Source: Marinilongibacter aquaticus (lineage in GTDB: Bacteria; Bacteroidota; Bacteroidia; Cytophagales; Spirosomataceae). From it: 64,000 nucleotides of DNA. The position numbers and the translations under genes are program-made. The stretch is from positions 3,001,501 through 3,065,500 of the forward strand of contig NZ_CP083757.1 of assembly GCF_020149935.1 (NCBI RefSeq), in the 5' to 3' direction. The notes under the pieces were generated by a model, which had not been told where the DNA came from, did not search any database, and saw only the letters and a program-made list of their open reading frames with translations. This document shows positions 54,070-63,287 of this stretch, piece after piece (position 1 is the stretch's first letter; each line of letters starts with the position of its first letter).

Positions 54070-55227
54070 ATGAAAACCAAATTTTTTTTTCTTCTGCTCT
54101 TTATTCTTGCCCAACATTCAATTGCTCAATATCCGGGCATTGAAAGCGACATTGAGGCCAACCGAAAAGGCGAACTCATAATCAAAACGAAACCCGGAGA
54201 GAAAATTTCCGTGGAGCAATTGAGCCACGAATTTTGGTTTGGTGCGGCTATAAGCAATGGCTTGGCCGAGCAAAACTGGTCGGAAGAAGATAAAAGGATT
54301 TACAAAGAAACGTTTTTGAAGAACTTCAATGCCGCAGTAACCGAGAATGCTGTGAAATGGCTGAGTATGGAAAGGAAGCAGGGGCATGTGAATTACGACA
54401 TTGTGGACGGTATTCTGCAATGGACAGCTGAACACGATATACCGCTTCGTGGACACAACATATACTGGGGAATTGAAAAGTTTGTTCAGCCGTGGTTGAA
54501 GGAGATGGACAATGCCGAGCTAGAAACGACACTCCGAAATCGTGCCCATGCATTGGCTTCAAAATACAAGGGGCGTTTTGCAGAATATGACCTGAATAAC
54601 GAGATGATTCACGGGAATTTTTATGCCGATAGATTGGGCGAGGGCATTACCAAAAAAATGGCCGATTGGGTACATGAGGCAGATCCCGATGCGAAATTGT
54701 GGGTGAATGATTACGATATTCTGACCGGTAAGCGGCTCGACGATTACATGGCTCATATTCGGAAATTGCAGGCTGAAGGTGTGCCCGTTGCGGGGATTGG
54801 TGTGCAAGGACATTTGCATGCAGAAACTTTTGATCGAACAGCAGTGAAAAGAGCTCTCGATTCGCTAGCCACTTTTGGTTTGCCCATTCGGATTACAGAA
54901 TTCAATGTGCCTGGCCAACGGACAAAATGGGTCAGCAACAAAAACGATAAGCTTAGCCCGGAGCAGGAATTGATCAAAGCCAAAGAACTGGTCGACTATT
55001 ACAAGGTTTGTTTTGCTCATGAAGGGGTTGAAGGCATTTTGCAATGGGGTTTTTGGGAAGGGGCCAATTGGATTCCTGCCTCGTCGATGTACCGCAAAGA
55101 TTGGTCGCCTACTCCTGCGGCCGAGGCTTATCAAGATTTGGTATTCAAAGAATGGTGGACAAAAACTTCGGGTTATGCCAATGCAGACGGCGAATCGCAC
55201 ATTCCGGCCTTTTTTCGGGGAATATAA
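54070..55227 (+). CDS. GH10 endo-beta-1,4-xylanase (secreted)
   Basis: About 385 residues with a signal peptide (to about residue 20, LAQHSIAQ). A short N-terminal segment (IEANRKGELIIKTKPGEKIS) resembles the one found before some GH10 domains. The TIM barrel then follows: FWFGAAIS, FNAAVTENAVKW, PLRGHNIYWG, the acid/base Glu178 in YDLNNEMIHG (where WDVVNE is more usual), GIGVQGHLH and the nucleophile Glu277 in PIRITEFNVPG. GH10 enzymes cut the xylan backbone; some accept other beta-glycans. The frame is open to TTG 54064, but ATG 54070 fits better. It has its own promoter and no enzymes next to it. Confidence 0.9.
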   Translation: MKTKFFFLLLFILAQHSIAQYPGIESDIEANRKGELIIKTKPGEKISVEQLSHEFWFGAAISNGLAEQNWSEEDKRIYKETFLKNFNAAVTENAVKWLSMERKQGHVNYDIVDGILQWTAEHDIPLRGHNIYWGIEKFVQPWLKEMDNAELETTLRNRAHALASKYKGRFAEYDLNNEMIHGNFYADRLGEGITKKMADWVHEADPDAKLWVNDYDILTGKRLDDYMAHIRKLQAEGVPVAGIGVQGHLHAETFDRTAVKRALDSLATFGLPIRITEFNVPGQRTKWVSNKNDKLSPEQELIKAKELVDYYKVCFAHEGVEGILQWGFWEGANWIPASSMYRKDWSPTPAAEAYQDLVFKEWWTKTSGYANADGESHIPAFFRGI

Positions 55228-55375
55228 AATCGTGGTTGGAGGGCTCGAAAGGCGAGTGAAACTCAGTAAAGAAAACAAAGCCTTGATCGTGGATTTTAGA
55301 TAAGCGAAATATGCGAGAAACCTTAGCCTTAAATGGGGCAAGCTTTTAAATTTGCGTCTCAAATTCAAAGAGTAC

Positions 55376-55939
55376 ATGTCAATCGAAATAACAAAGGCAA
55401 AAACAGAGGAAGAGTTGCAGGGAATTATTGCTTTGCAGAATCGAAATTTGAGAGACAATCTGACCCAAGAAGAGATGGACAAACAAGGGTTTGTCACTTT
55501 GGCCTACGATTTGGATTTTCTTCGGGCCATGCCTGCCGGCAATCATCATATTATTGCAAAAGATGGAGAACAAGTAATTGGCTATGTTTTGCTTATGGAT
55601 CGTTCTACGAACCATATGATGAAAGAAGGAGCCGGAATTTTCCCCATTTTTCATGAACTGGAATACAAAGGCCAAAAAATGAAGGAGGTGAATTATGTCT
55701 CCGTGGGGCAGGTATGTGTGGATAAAGACTATGCCGGTCAGGGCTTGTTGGGTAGAATGTACGCCCATTATCGAGCGTCTTATAAAGATCTTTATGAAAT
55801 GGCCATGACCGATATTTCGTATCAAAATGCCCGTTCGTTGAAAGGCCATTTAAAGGCAGGCTTTCAGGTACTCAAGCGTTTCTACGAGCCAGACGCCGAA
55901 GAAATGTGGGACATCGTAATTTGGGATTGGCGAGAATAG
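55376..55939 (+). CDS. GNAT-family N-acetyltransferase
   Basis: A 187-residue protein with a GNAT fold. VNYVSVGQVCVDKDYAGQGLLGRMY contains the acetyl-CoA pyrophosphate-binding segment (DYAGQGLLG). DISYQNARSLKGHLKAGFQVLKRF is the typical C-terminal NxxSxxxHxKxGF-like strand and helix. The open frame begins at 55352, but the ATG at 55376 (MSIEITKAKTEEEL) fits the usual N-terminus. The acceptor amine is unknown. The gene lies 48 bases before the type IX-secreted protein gene and is not obviously connected to it. Confidence 0.85.
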   Translation: MSIEITKAKTEEELQGIIALQNRNLRDNLTQEEMDKQGFVTLAYDLDFLRAMPAGNHHIIAKDGEQVIGYVLLMDRSTNHMMKEGAGIFPIFHELEYKGQKMKEVNYVSVGQVCVDKDYAGQGLLGRMYAHYRASYKDLYEMAMTDISYQNARSLKGHLKAGFQVLKRFYEPDAEEMWDIVIWDWRE

Positions 55940-55987
55940 AAAAGGGCTTTTGCTAAGGCCAAATAGTTGACAATTTATTAAAACAGA

Positions 55988-58900
55988 ATGAAGAAAACTC
56001 TACTCTTTTTACAACTTATATTATCCCATTTCTTATTTGCTCAAGAGCAAGTGAGCTTTATTTCAGGCCAAAATGGAGGGTCCTTCCCCGTATCCGTAGG
56101 TGAGTTTGAAGGAAAAGGGGTATTCCTAACCAGTGGCGATATCGTAAACGGAGATGTATGGTTAACGGACGGCACGAATGAAGGCACACAAAAGTTATGC
56201 AGTTTGTCTGACGATGGAAGTGTAATGGCGGTCTTACCTCAAGAAGAGGGAAATGCGAGGGTGGTTGGGGACAAACTTTTCATCAAAGTGGCCGATTCGT
56301 TGAATTTGCACATGGGTATTGTAAACTTGGTTTCAGGTGATGTGGAATACCTGGATATACCGAATTTTGAGGTATACAGTCTGAAAAGTGGATCGGCCCT
56401 AATAGTTGAGATGGTAGAGGATGGATCATCGCCTTTTGGTGAATTCATGTCTTCTTTAAGTGTATACGACGATAATGAGGGCTTGGTAAAGTTGGAAATG
56501 CCCAAAGATGCGGAAGGAATGGTGCCCAACTATGGCAATAAAGGGCAGGTGATCTTTAATGTGTCGGAATATGATTATGAACAAGGTGCAGAAGTACTAA
56601 AGGCCATTTATACATATGACGGACTAGAGTGGAAGGTATTGAATTTAGAAGATGATCAGGCTCAAAATGTGACATACATACAGTCATGGGAAGATCAGTT
56701 TTTACTTGTTTGTTTGAACAAATTGCTGCTGTGCGATTCAACGGGGAAATTGGAGGAGGTTTGGAAATCGGAGACGAATGGGGTCTATTATGAGAGTTTT
56801 GACTTGGAAGGAGATTTTGCATATTTCGTTTATTTGAACCGTTGGGGAGAGAAAAACAACAAGTGTATTGAACTGGATCTCAATACTAAATCCGTTCGGG
56901 AGGTGGGCTTCGACAATGATTTGGGTTTACGTTTTCCGTATAGTTTTGAAATGAAGGCTTATATGGGTCATGTATTTTTTCTCGCTTCTTCTACGGGCAA
57001 TGAGACAATGCACTACTTGTGGGATGTAAACTTTGATACTGGCCTTGGCCAATTCAAGCTAAATACGCAGAACAAGGACATGCATGCCTACTACGAATAC
57101 AAAATGGCCTCTTTGGGGCCATACTTATTCTTTGTGAGTTATGATCCTGAGTCTGAATATTCCACTTATCGCCATTTGATTTCATACGATATACGCAACA
57201 GCCAAGTCGAAGAGTATCCTGTTTTTGCTCATTCGGGATTCACCTATGGAAAACAAGATAGGCTATATATGGGTTTAAGTGAGAGGGATGATAATTTTGA
57301 GCCGTATGTGTTGAGCCAAGAGTCTGGAAAAGTTGCGTATGAGCTTCTTAAGGACCTTAACGACAGGGCTCAAGTTGTATTGAACGGTACGAAATTGAAC
57401 CAAAAATATTTGTTTGCTCAGGTGAATGGGGCTGTCGGTGGAGATTATTTGTATCAAATGGACCAAGCTGGAGAGGTGAGTAAAATAAATTTCCCGCTCA
57501 ATCAAGGATTCTACAAGTACTTGTCTATGTCATTTCCTCATTCGCCCCAATGGGGAGAGGGTCGGGCAGCCGCTTATATGGAGAACGGGGAGCGAGTTTT
57601 GTTTTCTGATGGATTTCAAAACCTCTTGTTGATGGATGGCAATTCGGTTACTCGGGTTGGGAGCTTGAGTTATTTTAATTGGTTTCCAAGCGTAGAGAAA
57701 ACAAAAGATGCTTGCACGGTTGAAATCAATAGTGAAGCGGGTCCTCAATGGGGAATATTCTCGATAAGTTCCAAAAATTGGGTGGGAGAAATGTGGCCGG
57801 TTGAATCTAAAGGCTATGCTTCAAGTCCTGTCTTTCATGCATTGGAGTCTGCATTTTTTGTCGAAGACTTGGTCAATGAAAAATACTATCTGGTAAACGA
57901 GAAGGATGGGAGAAAAGAAGAAATAGAAATAGGTGGAAATGCACAAGTAGTGGAGAGAAGGGTTTATTTTAAGAACAACAATGAGCTTTATGTCTTGGAT
58001 AGTGCACACAATTTTGAACCTCAGCGTTTAGAAACTTTTGCAAATGCAGAAAACTATGAATTGAAGTTTTTGGAGAATGGCTTTATTTTGGCTTCCAATA
58101 CAGTAGAAATTAATCAGCCGCAGTATTTGATTAAATCGGGAAAATCATGGCAAATTCAAGCAAAGAGCTTTTCCGGTTACGGAGCTTCGACATTTAAAGT
58201 GGAAGATGCTTTTTACATCAATTTGGGACTTAGCAATTACTTCCTCGACAGTAACCTGAATGATTTGCTTGAACTGGATATTGAAAATAGGATTGTGGGT
58301 GCCATGGCAGCAGAGGTAGGAAAGGATTTGATTTTCATTGGCGAAGGAGATGGGCCTTACCAAGGTGCTGTTTCTGCCGATTTTCGGAATAGGTCCTCTG
58401 GCGAATTGTCCGAGATCTGGAGGAAAGAGGGGATAAGTGGATTGAGGTTTAGTGATGATTTTTTAACTACGTATTTGAATAACGGCAGTGAGATTGGCAC
58501 TTTGGCATATTACGAGTCTGGAGAACTTAAAGAGCAGTCGATCTCAGAGCTCGGTTTGAATATTAGTGGAGTTGATTTTATAGCACACGATAAGCTTGTC
58601 TATTTCACTGATTTCAACCCCCAATTTTATGATCTGAAAAGTGGAGAGGCTTACAGTTTGCTAGGGGAGGAATATTTACACAATGGCCAGTGGCTTCTTT
58701 CCCTCAGGTACGACAAGAACTTTGGCTTTGAGCCTTTCTTGATGGACTTGGAAACTGGTGAAGGGAAATTCTACGACATCAATAAGGGAAAGGGGAGTTC
58801 CTTCGCCTACAATTTCTTTGAAATGGGAGGAGCTTTCTACTGTACTGCCTCGTCGAAGGGAGAGCATTTTCAATTGTGGAAATTGGAGAAAGATGGTCAA

Positions 58901-59164
58901 ATAGAGGATGTATTGGGTCTGAATGAACAAGAAATGGCAATTTTTATTTATCCGAATCCAACATACAATAGTTTCAAATATGATTTACCCGAAGGCGTTA
59001 CGGCCTCTTATATCTGGATTTATGATCTCAATGGTAGGGAGATAAAGGGCATTGAAATTGAGAATTCCAACACCGTCGATTTGGGTGAGTTGAGCACCGG
59101 AACATACATAATCAAGGTGAAGTCAAGCCAAGGTTTGCTTGTCCGACGAATTTCGAAACTTTAA
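55988..59164 (+). CDS. Large secreted protein with type IX secretion sorting domain, function unknown
   Basis: A 1058-residue protein with a signal peptide (LQLILSHFLFAQ) and a C-terminal type IX sorting domain (about 985-1058: IFIYPNPTYNSFKYDLPEG, WIYDLNGREIKGIEI, LGELSTGTYIIKVKSSQG, RRISKL). It should pass the outer membrane through the Por secretion system and stay attached or be released. The roughly 950-residue body has no recognised enzyme motif. It alternates short beta segments and acidic turns (WLTDGTNEGTQKL near residue 60 resembles the ELAT repeat seen in other such proteins), suggesting beta-propellers. Its codon use looks richer in AGT, GGA and AAT than the surrounding TCG- and GCC-rich genes, by eye only. 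Confidence 0.75.
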   Translation: MKKTLLFLQLILSHFLFAQEQVSFISGQNGGSFPVSVGEFEGKGVFLTSGDIVNGDVWLTDGTNEGTQKLCSLSDDGSVMAVLPQEEGNARVVGDKLFIKVADSLNLHMGIVNLVSGDVEYLDIPNFEVYSLKSGSALIVEMVEDGSSPFGEFMSSLSVYDDNEGLVKLEMPKDAEGMVPNYGNKGQVIFNVSEYDYEQGAEVLKAIYTYDGLEWKVLNLEDDQAQNVTYIQSWEDQFLLVCLNKLLLCDSTGKLEEVWKSETNGVYYESFDLEGDFAYFVYLNRWGEKNNKCIELDLNTKSVREVGFDNDLGLRFPYSFEMKAYMGHVFFLASSTGNETMHYLWDVNFDTGLGQFKLNTQNKDMHAYYEYKMASLGPYLFFVSYDPESEYSTYRHLISYDIRNSQVEEYPVFAHSGFTYGKQDRLYMGLSERDDNFEPYVLSQESGKVAYELLKDLNDRAQVVLNGTKLNQKYLFAQVNGAVGGDYLYQMDQAGEVSKINFPLNQGFYKYLSMSFPHSPQWGEGRAAAYMENGERVLFSDGFQNLLLMDGNSVTRVGSLSYFNWFPSVEKTKDACTVEINSEAGPQWGIFSISSKNWVGEMWPVESKGYASSPVFHALESAFFVEDLVNEKYYLVNEKDGRKEEIEIGGNAQVVERRVYFKNNNELYVLDSAHNFEPQRLETFANAENYELKFLENGFILASNTVEINQPQYLIKSGKSWQIQAKSFSGYGASTFKVEDAFYINLGLSNYFLDSNLNDLLELDIENRIVGAMAAEVGKDLIFIGEGDGPYQGAVSADFRNRSSGELSEIWRKEGISGLRFSDDFLTTYLNNGSEIGTLAYYESGELKEQSISELGLNISGVDFIAHDKLVYFTDFNPQFYDLKSGEAYSLLGEEYLHNGQWLLSLRYDKNFGFEPFLMDLETGEGKFYDINKGKGSSFAYNFFEMGGAFYCTASSKGEHFQLWKLEKDGQIEDVLGLNEQEMAIFIYPNPTYNSFKYDLPEGVTASYIWIYDLNGREIKGIEIENSNTVDLGELSTGTYIIKVKSSQGLLVRRISKL

Positions 59165-59193
59165 AAGTTTTGTCCGAAGTCTTTTACTTTTAA

Positions 59194-60750
59194 TCAGCTA
59201 TCGAATTGTAGAATATTCATGCTGAAGTCCAATGGATCGAAGCTGTTGAGCAAACTGTTTATCAGATTGGGATTCTTTTCAAGAAAGGGGATCACATTTT
59301 CTTTTCTTTCTTGTAATCCACCGCTCGGGAAAAGCTCCTCTTTCAGTTTGCCAACCTGCCGCATGGCGGCCTCATGGTTCCTTTTTTCGGCACGTACCAT
59401 TTTCTTTTCCATGCTTTCGAGCAAATGCACGGTCTTGGTTTGGAAGGCCTCGGTGGTGCGTCCAAGGGTGGGATCAATTTGTTCAGCTTGATTTTTCAAC
59501 TGATTAAAAGCTTGGGATATCAGTTCTTTTTCTGGAAGGACATCCAATTTGGCGGCACTTTGCTTTTTAAGGCAAAACTTTTTCAAGGTATCGAGATCGA
59601 GAAAACAATCCTCGGCACATAGACCCAGCTTTTCGAGTTCATCCTTTTGCTTTTTATCAATCATCAAGGCGAAATTCCGAGGTATCAAGGCTGGAAATTG
59701 CACGCCGTAAAAATCGAATACCGGCTTCAGTTGCAACCAGTAAGGTACTTCTGAAGGTCCTCCAATGTAGGCCAAATTTGGTAAAATCACCTCTTCGTAT
59801 AGCGGGCGAAGCACGACATTCGGACTGAAACGCTCTGGTTCGTTTGCGATCAATTGCTCGATCTCTTCTTTCGAAAAGGCAATTTCAGTGTTCAAAACCT
59901 TGTAAAGGTTATCTTCGTAAACTAGGCGTTCACGAAGGCCTTTGTCGAGGTAGAAGAAATTGATTTCACGGGCCGTAATCTGTGTTTTGTAGCCCAGCTC
60001 TTCAAGTTTTTGGCTTTGTTTGTGCACGAGCTCAAAGGCAGAGTTTTGTTGCAAATCATCCGAAATCACCGACTGGAATTGACTTTTGAGTGCGGCATCG
60101 TCTGCATCAAGAGTAATTAAACCTTCAGCTCCGAAAAGCTCATGCATATACGCCCTTACGGCATCGCCCAAAAGATTATTTTCTGAGTACGCCTTCTCAA
60201 AAACGGCTGAGGCTTTGCCCAAAGACTTTGCCATTTCGGCAAGGCCTTGCGTATGCATACGACCGACAGCTCCCGTTTGATTCGTTTTCCAAGTGTGTTT
60301 TTGGCCAAAAGCTCTGAAACTTTGGATTTCCTCCAAATCATGGTCTTCGGTGGCCATCCAATAAACCGGCACGAAGTTGTATTCGGGGTAAGCCTTTTTC
60401 AAGACTTTAGCCAGGTTGATGATGGTGACAATTTTAAAGATAATGTACAAAGGGCCGCTGTAAATATTCAGTTGATGGCCGGTGGTCACAGTAAAAGTAT
60501 TTTCTTTTAGCAGCATGCTGAAATCCTTTTCGGGGCTTAACTGTGCGTATTGCTGTTGGAGACTGTGTACCAAAACGCCCCTTTTTTCTTCAGTAAAAAC
60601 CTTGTTTTCGATTAGGTCTCTAAAGTTTTCCAGTTTTGGAAATTGATTGTAGAAACCTTTTAGTTCGGCCTTCTCGGACATGTAGTCCAAAAAAAGAGAG
60701 GAAAAGGCACCGGTTTTTTCGAGCGGGGTTTTTGTACAATGGGGTTCCAA
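59194..60750 (-). CDS. bshC: Bacillithiol biosynthesis cysteine-adding enzyme
   Basis: BshC joins cysteine to glucosaminyl-malate, the last step of bacillithiol synthesis. The 518 residues match the family. Segments include KTGAFSSLFLDYM at the N-terminus, TVTTGHQLNIYSGPLYIIFK, YNFVPVYWMATEDHDLEEI (ATEDHD is a hallmark), PNLAYIGGPSEVPYWLQL and a long coiled coil near the C-terminus (LLESMEKKMVRAEKRNHEA). Translation appears to start at TTG 60750, since no ATG or GTG fits before the conserved KTGAFS. BshA and BshB are not in the window. It is divergent from mnmD. Confidence 0.93.
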   Translation of the reverse strand: MEPHCTKTPLEKTGAFSSLFLDYMSEKAELKGFYNQFPKLENFRDLIENKVFTEEKRGVLVHSLQQQYAQLSPEKDFSMLLKENTFTVTTGHQLNIYSGPLYIIFKIVTIINLAKVLKKAYPEYNFVPVYWMATEDHDLEEIQSFRAFGQKHTWKTNQTGAVGRMHTQGLAEMAKSLGKASAVFEKAYSENNLLGDAVRAYMHELFGAEGLITLDADDAALKSQFQSVISDDLQQNSAFELVHKQSQKLEELGYKTQITAREINFFYLDKGLRERLVYEDNLYKVLNTEIAFSKEEIEQLIANEPERFSPNVVLRPLYEEVILPNLAYIGGPSEVPYWLQLKPVFDFYGVQFPALIPRNFALMIDKKQKDELEKLGLCAEDCFLDLDTLKKFCLKKQSAAKLDVLPEKELISQAFNQLKNQAEQIDPTLGRTTEAFQTKTVHLLESMEKKMVRAEKRNHEAAMRQVGKLKEELFPSGGLQERKENVIPFLEKNPNLINSLLNSFDPLDFSMNILQFDS

Positions 60751-60853
60751 GCAATTTTTTGTTTAGATCGTAAAAACGCTACAATTTAAATAAGCGTTCA
60801 CAGATTGCCATGAATGAATGGCAAGCATATGATATTTGTACTAAATTGTAGTC

Positions 60854-61480
60854 ATGATAAAAATTACAGCCGACGGCAGCAGCACGCTGTACTCGTCTAA
60901 GTTCGATCAACATTATCATTCGATTTTTGGTGCCAGGCAAGAGTCCGACTTGGTGTTTATCGACTTGGGTTTGAAATATGCGGTAGAGCATTTCGAGAAG
61001 GTAGAATTGCTCGAAATGGGCTTTGGCACAGGGCTAAACGCGATGTTGACGGCGAATTTTGCCTTTGAGTGCAAAAAGGAAATAGGCTATACAGGTTTGG
61101 AAGCTTACCCGATTGCTTTGGAAGAGGCAAAGGAGCTTAATTTTGAAGTCTACGAATTGCACAAGAAGTCGTGGGCAGAAAAGCATGCGATCAATCCGTT
61201 TTTTAGTTTCACAAAGTTCAACACCAAACTGCAAGATTTTACGACTCGGCACAAGTTCAATTTGGTTTATTACGATGCCTTTGCTCCCGAATCGCAACCC
61301 GAACTTTGGACCCCAGAAATATTTGCTTCCCTTGCGGGAATGATGGTCGAAGGGGGCGTGTTGACTACGTATTGTTCCAAAGGCTATGTGCAACGCAACC
61401 TGAAAGCTGCGGGCTTTAGTATAGAGAAGCATCCGGGCCCCGCAAGAAAGCGAGAGGTGATTCGAGCAATTTTGGCTTAA
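60854..61480 (+). CDS. mnmD: tRNA 5-methylaminomethyl-2-thiouridine methyltransferase
   Basis: MnmD methylates aminomethyl-uridine at tRNA position 34, the last step of mnm5s2U synthesis. The 208 residues correspond to the stand-alone methyltransferase half of MnmC; the FAD oxidase half is absent, as usual for MnmD. The SAM-binding site is VELLEMGFGTGLNAML. LVYYDAFAPESQPELWTPEIF is characteristic, and GGVLTTYCSKGYVQRNLKAAGF and the ending PGPARKREVIRAILA are typical. It is cytosolic. Upstream GATATTTG (60831-60838) is one base from the TAnnTTTG consensus. It is divergent from bshC. Confidence 0.93.
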   Translation: MIKITADGSSTLYSSKFDQHYHSIFGARQESDLVFIDLGLKYAVEHFEKVELLEMGFGTGLNAMLTANFAFECKKEIGYTGLEAYPIALEEAKELNFEVYELHKKSWAEKHAINPFFSFTKFNTKLQDFTTRHKFNLVYYDAFAPESQPELWTPEIFASLAGMMVEGGVLTTYCSKGYVQRNLKAAGFSIEKHPGPARKREVIRAILA

Positions 61481-61483
61481 AGC

Positions 61484-61514
61484 TTGGAAATGTTATGCAA
61501 GCATACTAAATTTG
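61484..61514 (+). promoter_or_regulatory. Candidate promoter of the cysteine-rich Fe-S protein gene
   Basis: TAAATTTG (61507-61514) matches TAnnTTTG exactly. TTG (61484-61486) lies 20 bases upstream, a good distance for a -33 box. The -7 box ends 22 bases before the ATG. Confidence 0.5.
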
Positions 61515-61536
61515 ATTACCCTGAACGAATGAACAA

Positions 61537-62331
61537 ATGAGTGAACAAAACCAATTTTCTGTGAAAACAATGGCCGAATTTGCAGCCGAAGGCAAGGAGC
61601 CCGAAATACTTTTTTGGGTTGGCTGTGCAGGTTCTTTCGACGATCGGTATAAAAAAGTGACACTGGCTTTCGCTAAAATACTGCACAAGATTGGAATTGA
61701 TTTTGCCGTGTTGGGCACCGAAGAATCGTGTACGGGCGATCCGGCTCGCCGAACAGGTAACGAATTTACTTTTCAAATGCTGGCGATGCAGAATATCGAG
61801 GTGCTCAATGGCTATGGCATAAAGAAGATTGTTACGGCTTGTCCGCATTGTTTCAACACTTTAAAAAACGAATATCCCGAATTGGGTGGGGATTACGAAG
61901 TGCTTCACCATTCGCAATACTTGCAGCAATTGCTCGATGAAGGCCGATTGAAAGTAGAGGGGGGCAGTTTTAAGGGAAAGAAAATCACTTACCACGATTC
62001 TTGCTATTTGGGCCGTATAAACAATGAATACGAAGCCCCAAGAGCTTTGATCAAAGCCTTGGACGGCGAATTGGTGGAAATGAAACGTTGCCGAACCAAA
62101 GGGCTTTGCTGTGGTGCTGGTGGAGGCCAGATGTTCAAAGAACCCGAAAAGGGAGATAAGGATGTGAATATAGAGCGAATAGAAGAAGCCTTGTCGACGG
62201 GAGCGGAGGCAGTGGCAGTCGCTTGCCCGTTTTGCATGACAATGATGAGCGATGGGGTAAAGAACAAAGAAAAAGAAAGCACAGTGAAAGTGTATGATTT
62301 GGCCGAGTTGCTCATTGAGCAAATGAACTAA
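61537..62331 (+). CDS. Cysteine-rich (CCG-domain) Fe-S oxidoreductase subunit
   Basis: A 264-residue protein with two cysteine-rich CCG-type segments. FWVGCAGSFD and ACPHCFNTLKNEYPELGG form the first. THE second is YHDSCYLGRINNEYEAPR, RCRTKGLCCGAGGGQMF and CPFCMTMMSDG. This architecture (HdrB/GlpC/LutA type) binds a non-cubane 4Fe-4S cluster and usually passes electrons between a partner dehydrogenase and quinone. No catalytic or ferredoxin-like partner is adjacent. The upstream mnmD gene is unrelated and 56 bases away, and the gene has its own promoter-like box. The physiological partner is unknown. Confidence 0.85.
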   Translation: MSEQNQFSVKTMAEFAAEGKEPEILFWVGCAGSFDDRYKKVTLAFAKILHKIGIDFAVLGTEESCTGDPARRTGNEFTFQMLAMQNIEVLNGYGIKKIVTACPHCFNTLKNEYPELGGDYEVLHHSQYLQQLLDEGRLKVEGGSFKGKKITYHDSCYLGRINNEYEAPRALIKALDGELVEMKRCRTKGLCCGAGGGQMFKEPEKGDKDVNIERIEEALSTGAEAVAVACPFCMTMMSDGVKNKEKESTVKVYDLAELLIEQMN

Positions 62332-62409
62332 AGCGTATATTTTTTGGACTGTTTGATGTATCCAGCTGGTGAGAAGAAGAGGTACATTTGGTTTATTAAA
62401 GAAAATCAA

Positions 62410-63168
62410 ATGGCACAGGAATGGAACTCAGCACTTTACGATAACGAATACGCCTTTGTATCGAAATACGGAGAGGATGTACTCGAGTTGTTGCAGGCTA
62501 AAAGCGGCGAACGGATTTTGGACTTGGGCTGCGGCACTGGCGATTTGGCCTCCCAAATAGCCGGTCAGGGCTGTAAAGTCGTTGGTTTGGACAGTTCGCC
62601 GCAGATGATTGAAGAGGCCCGAAGGAAATTTCCGGAGATTGACTTTGAAGTAGGGAATGCTGAACGTTTTCGGTTTGATGAAAAATTTGATGCGGTATTT
62701 TCAAATGCCACATTGCATTGGGTAAAGGATCAAAAGGCGGCAGTGGCCTGTGTTTTTGAGGCTTTAAAGCCGGGAGGACGTTTTGTGGCAGAATTTGGAG
62801 GAAAGGGGAATGTGGAAAGTCTTGTGCATGCACTTCGGCTCGTTTTGGAATCCCGTGGGTATTCCGAAAATGCTGGGCGTGAGATTTGGTACTTTCCCAG
62901 TATTGCCGAATATGCATCCATTCTTGAAGATGCAGGTTTTGATTTTCGTTTTGCCACTCTTTTCGATAGGCCAACAAAACTGGCAGGAAACGAAGGCATG
63001 TCGAATTGGCTTAAAATGTTTGCCAATCCTATCTTAGGAGGCTTGAATGAAAAGGAAAAAAATGAAGTGTTGAAGGATACCGTTGAGCGTTTGAGGCCCA
63101 GTCATTTCAAAGAGGGCGATTGGTATGCCGATTACCGTAGAATAAGATTTGTGGCACTGAAAGGGTGA
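62410..63168 (+). CDS. SAM-dependent methyltransferase (class I)
   Basis: A 252-residue Rossmann-fold methyltransferase. Motif I is ILDLGCGTGDLASQIA (residues about 37-52), then VVGLDSSPQMIEEAR (motif post I) and FDAVFSNATLHWVKDQ (motif II/III), followed by ALKPGGRFVAEFGGKGN. The layout resembles trans-aconitate or UbiE-like small-molecule methyltransferases, but the substrate is not deducible. The frame extends upstream to 62344, but ATG 62410 (MAQEWNSALYD) fits the family N-terminus. It lies 78 bases after the Fe-S gene and may be co-transcribed with it. Confidence 0.88.
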   Translation: MAQEWNSALYDNEYAFVSKYGEDVLELLQAKSGERILDLGCGTGDLASQIAGQGCKVVGLDSSPQMIEEARRKFPEIDFEVGNAERFRFDEKFDAVFSNATLHWVKDQKAAVACVFEALKPGGRFVAEFGGKGNVESLVHALRLVLESRGYSENAGREIWYFPSIAEYASILEDAGFDFRFATLFDRPTKLAGNEGMSNWLKMFANPILGGLNEKEKNEVLKDTVERLRPSHFKEGDWYADYRRIRFVALKG

Positions 63169-63287
63169 GGCCTAAAGTTTGGGAAAAAGTTCACCTGAAT
63201 TCCAACCGTTTAATATTTTTTCGCTTCTATTAAGAATGAAAGTGCACGCGAATGCGTTTAAGAATTCACAAGAAAAAGCACAGAATT

